Positions 5,584 through 10,409 of a DNA stretch of 10,409 bases are shown one piece after another. The translations under genes were made by a program, and so were the position numbers. Where the stretch lies: the NCBI GenBank assembly GCA_039187035.1, contig JBCCZS010000105.1, positions 1 through 10,409 on the forward strand, in the 5' to 3' direction. The notes beneath the pieces are model-generated. The model did no database searches and had not been told where the DNA came from. It worked only from the letters and a program-made list of their open reading frames with translations. Source of the stretch: JAJFFW01 sp039187035 (GTDB taxonomy: Bacteria; Pseudomonadota; Alphaproteobacteria; Caulobacterales; Parvularculaceae). Every line of letters starts with the position of its first letter. Position 1 is the stretch's first letter.

Positions 5584-7371
5584 ATGTCGCAAACCTACGA
5601 ATTCATTGACCACGAATATGACGTCGTCGTCGTCGGCGCCGGCGGCTCCGGGCTGCGCGCGACGCTGGGCGCGGCGCAAGCGGGGCTGAAGACGGCCTGC
5701 GTCACGAAAGTCTTCCCGACGCGCTCGCACACCGTGGCGGCGCAAGGCGGCATTTCGGCGGCGCTCGGCAATATGGGCGACGACGACTGGCGGTGGCACG
5801 TTTACGACACGGTTAAGGGATCCGACTGGCTCGGCGACCAGGACGCGATCGAATATCTCTGCAAGAACGCGCCTGCCGCGGTTTACGAATTAGAACATTG
5901 GGGCGTGCCGTTTTCACGCACCGACGAAGGGAAAATTTACCAACGCGCGTTCGGCGGCATGACGCGCAATTTCGGCGAAGGCCAGGTCCAGCGTACCTGC
6001 GCGGCGGCCGACCGCACCGGCCACGCCATCCTCCACACGCTCTACGGCCAGTCCGTCAAACAGAACGCCAAGTTCTTCATCGAGTATTTCGCGCTCGACC
6101 TCATCATGAACGACGAAGGCGAGTGCCAAGGCCTCGTCGCCTGGAAACTCGACGACGGCACGCTTCACCGCTTCAACGCCAAGACGGTGGTCCTCGCGAC
6201 CGGCGGCTACGGGCGCGTCTATTTCTCGTGCACCTCGGCGCACACCTGCACCGGCGACGGCAACGCGATGGTCCTGCGCGCCGGCCTGCCGCTCCAAGAC
6301 ATGGAGTTCGTTCAGTTCCACCCGACCGGCATTTACGGCGCCGGCGTCCTCATCACCGAGGGCGCACGCGGTGAAGGCGGTTATCTGACAAACTCCGAAG
6401 GCGAACGCTTCATGGAGCGCTACGCGCCCTCGGCCAAAGACCTCGCCTCGCGCGACGTCGTCTCGCGCGCGATGACGATCGAGATCCGAGAAGGCCGCGG
6501 CGTCGGTCCGAACAAAGACCATATCCACCTGAACCTGAACCATCTCGACCCGGACGTTCTCGCCGAACGCCTGCCGGGCATTTCCGAGAGCGCCAAAGTC
6601 TTCGCCGGCGCCGACGTCACGAAAGAGCCGATCCCCGTTCTGCCGACGGTCCACTATAATATGGGCGGCATCCCGACGAATTATCACGGCGAAGTCGTGA
6701 CTAAAAAAGGCGACGACACGGACGCCGTCGTGCCGGGCCTTATGGCGATCGGCGAGGCCGCGTGCGTCTCCGTGCACGGCGCGAACCGCCTTGGCTCGAA
6801 CTCGCTGATCGACCTCGTCGTGTTCGGCCGCGCCGCGGGCCTTCGCTGCGGCGAGACGGTCGACGGCTCGGCGCCGAACAAGCCGCTACCGGCGGACGCC
6901 GGCCAGGAAGCGCTCGCCCGCCTCGACCGCTTCCGCTACGCCAAAGGCGACACGCCGACCGCCAAGCTGCGCCTTGAGATGCAACGGGTCATGCAGACCA
7001 ATTGCGCGGTGTTCCGCACCGGCGAAGTGCTCGAAGAAGGCCGTGGGCTAATCAAAAACGTCTATGGCGGCATGCCGGATATCGGCGTCACCGATCGCAC
7101 GATGATCTGGAACACCGACCTCGTCGAGACGCTCGAGTTCGACAATATGATCTGCCAAGCCGTCGTCACGATGGAATCGGCGGCGAACCGCAAAGAAAGC
7201 CGGGGCGCGCACGCGCGCGAAGATTATCCGGACCGGGACGACGGCGAATGGATGAAGCACACCGCGACCTGGTTCTCCAACGGCGCGGCGACCATCGATT
7301 ACCGTCCGGTGCATGAATATACGATGACGGAAGACATGCACTACATCGAACCGAAGGCGCGGGTTTACTGA
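5584..7371 (+). CDS. sdhA: Succinate dehydrogenase flavoprotein subunit
   Basis: A 595-residue catalytic subunit of complex II, oxidising succinate to fumarate in the TCA cycle and passing electrons through SdhB to ubiquinone. ATG 5584 follows GGGAGACGAG. The N-terminal FAD-binding motif is VVVVGAGGSGLRA (14-26). RSHTVAAQGGISAALGN (47-63) carries H49, the expected covalent FAD attachment. Substrate and catalytic residues are in place: H246 in QFHPTGI, R290 in ASRDVVSRA, H357 in PTVHYNMGGIPTN and R402 in GANRLGSNSL. The C-terminal domain includes ESRGAHAREDYPDRDD (538-553) and ends with YIEPKARVY, the usual end of alphaproteobacterial and mitochondrial-type SdhA. Length is normal. The usual partner sdhB does not follow; a terminator lies directly after the stop. 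Confidence 0.98.
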   Translation: MSQTYEFIDHEYDVVVVGAGGSGLRATLGAAQAGLKTACVTKVFPTRSHTVAAQGGISAALGNMGDDDWRWHVYDTVKGSDWLGDQDAIEYLCKNAPAAVYELEHWGVPFSRTDEGKIYQRAFGGMTRNFGEGQVQRTCAAADRTGHAILHTLYGQSVKQNAKFFIEYFALDLIMNDEGECQGLVAWKLDDGTLHRFNAKTVVLATGGYGRVYFSCTSAHTCTGDGNAMVLRAGLPLQDMEFVQFHPTGIYGAGVLITEGARGEGGYLTNSEGERFMERYAPSAKDLASRDVVSRAMTIEIREGRGVGPNKDHIHLNLNHLDPDVLAERLPGISESAKVFAGADVTKEPIPVLPTVHYNMGGIPTNYHGEVVTKKGDDTDAVVPGLMAIGEAACVSVHGANRLGSNSLIDLVVFGRAAGLRCGETVDGSAPNKPLPADAGQEALARLDRFRYAKGDTPTAKLRLEMQRVMQTNCAVFRTGEVLEEGRGLIKNVYGGMPDIGVTDRTMIWNTDLVETLEFDNMICQAVVTMESAANRKESRGAHAREDYPDRDDGEWMKHTATWFSNGAATIDYRPVHEYTMTEDMHYIEPKARVY

Positions 7372-7382
7372 CCCGCCGCGCC

Positions 7383-7405
7383 GAGGCGCTAAACGCGCCT
7401 CTTTT
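7383..7405 (+). terminator. Intrinsic terminator directly after sdhA
   Basis: GAGGCGC (7383-7389) pairs perfectly with GCGCCTC (7395-7401) around TAAAC and is followed by TTTT. It begins 11 bases after the sdhA stop. The short U-tract makes it moderate in strength. It marks the end of the sdhCDA transcript. Confidence 0.7.
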
Positions 7406-7553
7406 GCGCCCCGTTAACGACCACGCCAAACCCTTCGCCGGCCCGCGCGCTCGGGCGGCGCAGGCGTTGCGTCACGCGCCGTAGACCGGCCGTTAAAGGT
7501 CCGCACGGTACCCTTGCGCTCGAGTTCGGTCGTTTCGGGATGCGCAACACGTG

Positions 7554-8798
7554 ATGCAGGCGGCAAAAGGCGTTCTCCGAGACGCGGCGTGGCTCGATGA
7601 GGCGCGCGCGCGCCGCGTGTGCGGGTTGGCGCTCGTCGTCACAATTGCGGCGGTTCTCGGTCTCGTCGCAACCGGCGACGGGTTCCGCGATGTAGCGGGC
7701 CGGCCGATCGGGACGGACTTCTTCTCGTTCTGGTCGGCGGGCGCGTTGATGCAAGACGCCGGCGCTGCGGCCGCTTACAATCTGCAGGCGCAATACGGGC
7801 TACACGAACGGCTTCTCGGTCCCGACCCGCATTTCTACCCGTATCTTTACCCGCCGCCTTTTCTCGTCCTCGCGGCGGGGTTTTCGGCCCTGCCCTACCT
7901 CGCTGCTTGGAGCGCGTGGACGGCGGCGACATTCGCGGCCTATCTCGGCGCGATCCGCGCGATCATCCCGAACAAAACGGCCCTCCTCGCCGCGGCGGCG
8001 TTCCCGGCCGCGTTCCTCAACGCGGCGCACGGCCAAACCGCCTTGCTGACGGCCGCGCTTCTCGGCGGCGCACTTGCGGTTTTGCCCCGCCGGCCGCTTC
8101 TCGCCGGCGTCCTGATCGGCGCGCTGATTTTCAAACCGCAAGCCGCGCTCCTCGTCCCCGTCGCGCTTGCGGCCGGCGGGTATTGGCGCGCGATCGGCGC
8201 GGCCGCCGGCGCGCTCACCGCCGTTCTCGCGCTGACGACGCTCGCCTACGGCGCGGACATCTGGACCGCCTATGGGGCCACGGCGGAATTCACCCGAACG
8301 CACATCGTCGAACAGGGGGGCGGCGCGTTCTACAAAATGCAGACATTGTTCGGGGCGTTGCGCGGTTGGGGCGTCGCCGTCGCGCCGGCTTACGCCGCGC
8401 AAGCCGCGCTCGGCGTGGCGGCGGGCCTCGGCGTCGCGGTCGTGTGGCGCGATCGCGCCGCGCCGTTCGAGGCGAAAGCGGCCGTTCTCCTTATCGGGGG
8501 CTTGCTCGCGACGCCCTACGCGATGGACTACGACCTGTTGATGTTGGCGCCGGCCGGCGCATTTCTGGCGCGCCGGGCCCTGCGCGAGGGCTTCGGCCCC
8601 TATGAACGCGCCGCGCTCGCCTTCGCATGGTGCGCGCCGTTCATTGCACGGACGGGCGCGCAAGCGACGAGCCTGCCGATCGGCCTCCTCGCCGTCGCCC
8701 TCGTGTTCGTAAGCGCCGTATACGTCGCACGTCGACCGTCACGCCCGGCTGCGCAACCCGGACGACACCCGACATCGGGCCCGATCGCCGCGCCTTAA
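7554..8798 (+). CDS. GT87/DUF2029-type polytopic membrane glycosyltransferase
   Basis: A 414-residue integral membrane protein with about ten hydrophobic segments. The first is at about 22-40 and others follow throughout. After the first segment comes a periplasmic loop with IGTDFFSFWSAG (52-63). D55 is in the position of the conserved acidic residue that GT-C fold, polyprenyl-phosphate-sugar-dependent transferases use. FYPYLYPPPFL (94-104) and GALIFKPQAALL (189-200) are typical of the GT87/DUF2029 group, which includes polyprenol-phosphate mannosyltransferases. The likely role is adding a hexose to a lipid-linked or envelope glycan from the periplasmic side; sugar and acceptor cannot be told. 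ATG 7554 directly follows an in-frame GTG at 7551. No strong ribosome site is visible for either. The C-terminal tail is Pro/Arg-rich and probably cytoplasmic. Confidence 0.85.
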   Translation: MQAAKGVLRDAAWLDEARARRVCGLALVVTIAAVLGLVATGDGFRDVAGRPIGTDFFSFWSAGALMQDAGAAAAYNLQAQYGLHERLLGPDPHFYPYLYPPPFLVLAAGFSALPYLAAWSAWTAATFAAYLGAIRAIIPNKTALLAAAAFPAAFLNAAHGQTALLTAALLGGALAVLPRRPLLAGVLIGALIFKPQAALLVPVALAAGGYWRAIGAAAGALTAVLALTTLAYGADIWTAYGATAEFTRTHIVEQGGGAFYKMQTLFGALRGWGVAVAPAYAAQAALGVAAGLGVAVVWRDRAAPFEAKAAVLLIGGLLATPYAMDYDLLMLAPAGAFLARRALREGFGPYERAALAFAWCAPFIARTGAQATSLPIGLLAVALVFVSAVYVARRPSRPAAQPGRHPTSGPIAAP

Positions 8799-9103
8799 CG
8801 AGCGATCGAGCCGCACGTTTCGCGCCTTAGCGCGCCCGCACAGATAAGCCGCGTCGCAATTCGCACGTACGCCACCGCGATCCGGCGTTCAACGCAGAAT
8901 TCCTCGACGCGTCATCAGCCAAGCTACAGCACGAAATTGCGCGCATAGCGCAATCGACCACGGGTGCGCCCGGTCATGGTCGTTCCGTGCAAAGATGACA
9001 AATCGCCGCGTATTCGCTTTCTTTCCAATTCGCCCGCGTTTAGTCCCTTCGGTGTTCGTACGCATACGGACAGGCAAGCGGGGGCGTACAAAGGAGAGAA
9101 GCA
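8799..9103. other. Intergenic region before the Asp-Ile-Asp repeat gene
   Basis: This 305-base stretch has no convincing gene. Short minus-strand open frames here lack ribosome sites and family features. It contains a small stem CGCGC/GCGCG (8821-8834), which is weak as a terminator for the membrane protein gene. It also contains a perfect inverted repeat at 8936-8954, and AAAGGAGAG (9090-9098) just before the GTG at 9104. The promoter of the 9104 gene should lie here, but I could not place it. Confidence 0.5.
8936..8954. promoter_or_regulatory. Perfect inverted repeat ATTGCGC-N5-GCGCAAT
   Basis: ATTGCGC (8936-8942) and GCGCAAT (8948-8954) are exact inverted repeats separated by GCATA. No T-run follows. 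A dyad of this size and spacing about 150 bases upstream of a gene could bind a dimeric regulator of the 9104 gene. It could also be a chance hairpin. Confidence 0.3.
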
Positions 9104-9700
9104 GTGAGTAAAGGCATTCAAGTGTGGAAGGTCGAACACCTGAGAGATCTCTACAAAAAGGGTCCGACCGACATTGACGTTGACATTGACATCGATCTGT
9201 CACGCACATTCGACATTAGTCGAACGATCGATATCGACAATTTCGACTTCTCGGGCGCAACGAGCGCGGTCTCTTCATCGGTCGTCGAGCGTCCCGGGTT
9301 TGCATCGGTTTTCTTCTCCGCCTCGGCAAGCGGGCCGGGCTCGTCCTCCATTTCGGTGTCGGCGAGCGCCTCCGTGTCGAATTCCGGTGAGAGCGCCGCA
9401 ACATTGTCGTTCGACGTGACGCCGAGCCCGTTTGACGGCGAACCGATCGACGTCGACTTCACGCCGATCGCGTTTCCCGTCGACGGCTACGGAGCCGGCG
9501 CGGGCCGGCCCGGCCCGCGCCTCGCCCGGGAATACGGCCGGCGTCGGCAATGCCGCCGTCTGCGCGCCGGCCTTGTGCGCGCCGCACAAACTTCGTCTCT
9601 TCCCGACCAACAACCTGGCAGGAACGAAATCTGTTACAAAACCTTGGAAATTTCCATTTTGGAATTACTGCGGCGGCGCAGGGCATGTCTCTGTGAGTAG
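9104..9700 (+). CDS. Asp-Ile-Asp repeat, Ser/Ala-rich protein, probably frameshifted
   Basis: A 198-residue frame opens at GTG 9104 behind a strong AAAGGAGAG site. The N-terminus (MSKGIQVWKVEHLRDLYKKG) has no signal peptide. Residues 22-47 form an acidic repeat (TDIDVDIDIDLS, then TFDISRTIDIDNFDF). Residues 50-101 are a Ser/Ala/Gly-rich, alternating beta-type stretch (ASVFFSASASG, SSISVSASASVSNSG). Residues 102-129 contain acidic segments such as SFDVTPSPFDGEPIDVDF. After about residue 130 the frame turns Arg/Gly/Pro-rich (RPGPRLAREYGRRRQCRRL). This is what shadow translation of GC-rich coding DNA looks like, while the +1-shifted frame becomes protein-like. I therefore think the natural protein continues elsewhere and that residues 130-198 are not native. 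No known family was recognised. Low-complexity acidic and Ser-rich content suggests an extracellular or surface role, which is a guess. Confidence 0.6.
   Translation: MSKGIQVWKVEHLRDLYKKGPTDIDVDIDIDLSRTFDISRTIDIDNFDFSGATSAVSSSVVERPGFASVFFSASASGPGSSSISVSASASVSNSGESAATLSFDVTPSPFDGEPIDVDFTPIAFPVDGYGAGAGRPGPRLAREYGRRRQCRRLRAGLVRAAQTSSLPDQQPGRNEICYKTLEISILELLRRRRACLCE
9170..9193 (+). repeat. Four tandem hexamers GAC-[AG]T-[TC]
   Basis: GACATT, GACGTT, GACATT and GACATC lie in tandem and in frame, encoding alternating Asp and Ile/Val. Each unit is six bases, so slippage would change repeat length without breaking the frame. The repeat makes the acidic core of the encoded protein. Confidence 0.75.
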
Positions 9701-9900
9701 CTCTGGGAGGCGCTGCCGGCTACCAAGTTTTTCGCCAAGGAGGCGGCGAAATCGTTGTTTTAGCGATAAGTGGAGTTTGGTCTCCGCCTCTGGTATTCTG
9801 CGATCACGCAGCTGCGAAATGGACATATGCAGACCGTGTTACTTGGTTGGGTTGGGGCGATTCTCAGCGGATTGCAGAAGGTTGTATTTACCGGCATTGA
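9483..9900 (+). pseudogene. Displaced C-terminal coding sequence of the 9104 gene
   Basis: Two segments in other frames look more protein-like than the frame they overlap. Segment 1, in the frame starting at 9483, is convincing from about 9525: it includes NTAGVGNAAV, then CAPALCAPHKLRLFPTNNLAG, then PWKFPFWNYCGGAGHVSV up to about 9695. Segment 2, in the remaining frame, runs from 9697 to the TGA at 9898-9900 for 67 codons without its own start. It reads VALGGAAGYQVFRQGGG, then EIVVLAISGVWSPPLVF, then KWTYADRVTWLGWGDSQRIA. One surplus base in the GC runs near 9500-9530 and one near 9694-9697 would join these to the 9104 frame, giving a protein of about 265 residues. Sequencing error, true decay or frameshifting cannot be separated from this sequence alone. 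Confidence 0.45.
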
Positions 9901-10396
9901 AAAGCCTAAGGTACTAGGCGTCGGGGGCATCTATATAGCTTTTGGTTTGTTTTGTGTTTCGTGTGAAAAATTCGCAACAGAGGATCAAGCGCGATTACTA
10001 TTCGAAGAAAACAGGCGAGTTTTTTTCGAAATGCGAGATTTGTTGATCCAAAACGACGCGCTCAAATATGTTTCCGTGAACGACAGTCCAGAAGACGATC
10101 GTTTACCAAGATACGCGGATTTTGATTCGGAAGAAATTGATGCGTACAAGAAACTCTTGGTGAAAATGAAATCTCTAGATATCGACGTGGCTCAGGCCGC
10201 GAGACGAACTAATGGTGAAAATTTAGATTTAGTGATGATCGCCTTTTTTGTTTATGGCCGCGGGATTGCGGGAGATTCAGAATCAGTAACAATTCAATAC
10301 TGGCCTAATATCGATATTTTCAAAAGATACCGTGAAGACAGGGAAAAATGTTTAGAATTGGATGTTGAAAAATGGTATGTTTGCAGACGTCGTTAA
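9827..10396 (+). CDS. AT-richer lipoprotein-like protein of unknown family
   Basis: From ATG 9827 the frame codes for 189 residues. It is visibly richer in A/T, with AT-ending codons (AAA, GAA, TTT, TTA), unlike all other genes here. A hydrophobic stretch VLGVGGIYIAFGLFCVSC (29-46) ends in a lipobox-like VSC with C46, then EKFATEDQ. This suggests a lipoprotein whose true N-terminus is near residue 24-27, preceded by EKPK. An ATT at 9896 or a nearby TTG would give such a start, but no ribosome site clearly favours either, so the start is uncertain. The mature part is acidic and helical: LLFEENRRVFFEMRDLL, then KYVSVNDSPEDDRLP, then a long helix DSEEIDAYKKLLVKMKSL, and strands at FFVYGRGIAG and SVTIQYWP. 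It ends in C175 and C186 (EKWYVCRRR), possibly disulfide-linked. It directly follows the displaced coding stop at 9898-9900. Its function is unknown. Confidence 0.65.
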   Translation: MQTVLLGWVGAILSGLQKVVFTGIEKPKVLGVGGIYIAFGLFCVSCEKFATEDQARLLFEENRRVFFEMRDLLIQNDALKYVSVNDSPEDDRLPRYADFDSEEIDAYKKLLVKMKSLDIDVAQAARRTNGENLDLVMIAFFVYGRGIAGDSESVTIQYWPNIDIFKRYREDREKCLELDVEKWYVCRRR

Positions 10397-10409
10397 GTCA
10401 GTGAATTCA

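Noticed and set aside
5914..6777. A long minus-strand open frame opposite sdhA
   Set aside because: It lies wholly inside the unambiguous sdhA gene, its translation is Arg/Ala/Val-rich with no motifs, and such antisense frames are common in GC-rich genes.
7619..8605. A 328-codon plus-strand frame inside the GT87-type gene
   Set aside because: The translation is extremely Arg-rich, as expected of a shifted frame, while the overlapping frame gives clear membrane helices and family motifs.
8889..9209. Minus-strand frames in the gap before 9104
   Set aside because: There is no ribosome site or recognisable motif, and they overlap the well-supported start of the 9104 gene.
9770..9826. An N-terminal extension of the AT-richer gene from a GTG at 9770
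   Set aside because: No ribosome site precedes it, and the 19 added residues overlap the more convincing coding frame that ends at 9900.
1..10409. CRISPR arrays, tRNA or rRNA genes, and insertion sequences
   Set aside because: I saw no spaced direct repeats of CRISPR type, no cloverleaf or ribosomal sequence, and no transposase-like protein or terminal inverted repeats.

Overview
The window looks like a piece of a GC-rich alphaproteobacterial chromosome. The best evidence is the succinate dehydrogenase cluster, whose SdhC, SdhD and SdhA have the ubiquinone-linked, heme-b type motifs, plus strong G/C bias at third codon positions over most of the window. Assignment to a family within the class is not possible from this sequence alone.

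Layout. Positions 5-202 (minus) hold a short gene whose N-terminal half looks like a ribbon-helix-helix DNA-binding protein. Its C-terminal half is low-complexity and may be frameshifted. Positions 416-1396 (plus) encode a 326-residue protein built from two diverged copies of an EF-hand-like, Asp-Gly-rich module. Next come three minus-strand genes for exported proteins of poorly understood families: a YbjN-like protein (1393-1902), a DUF4105/Lnb-N-like protein with a beta-barrel-like end (2001-3974), and a DUF3015 protein (4059-4565). A good intrinsic terminator lies between the DUF3015 and DUF4105 genes. Divergent from these is sdhC-sdhD-sdhA (4753-7371), followed 11 bases after its stop by another intrinsic terminator. 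sdhB, the usual fourth gene, is absent from the remaining 3 kb. Positions 7554-8798 encode a polytopic membrane protein of the GT87/DUF2029 glycosyltransferase type.

The last 1.3 kb differs. A GTG-start gene with a strong ribosome binding site (9104) encodes a protein with an Asp-Ile-Asp repeat and a Ser/Ala-rich beta-type stretch. Its frame decays after about residue 130, while protein-like sequence continues in the other two frames up to a stop at 9898-9900. This suggests one longer gene broken by two indels. The stop touches the probable start of a visibly AT-richer gene for a lipoprotein-like protein (to 10396). The pair looks like accessory, possibly transferred, DNA.

How the genes work together. 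SdhC and SdhD anchor the flavoprotein SdhA of respiratory complex II to the inner membrane. The missing iron-sulfur subunit must come from elsewhere in the genome. The three minus-strand exported proteins could act together in the envelope, but that rests only on their shared direction and export signals. The end pair could be a secreted or surface protein with a cognate lipoprotein. This is a hypothesis, not an identification.
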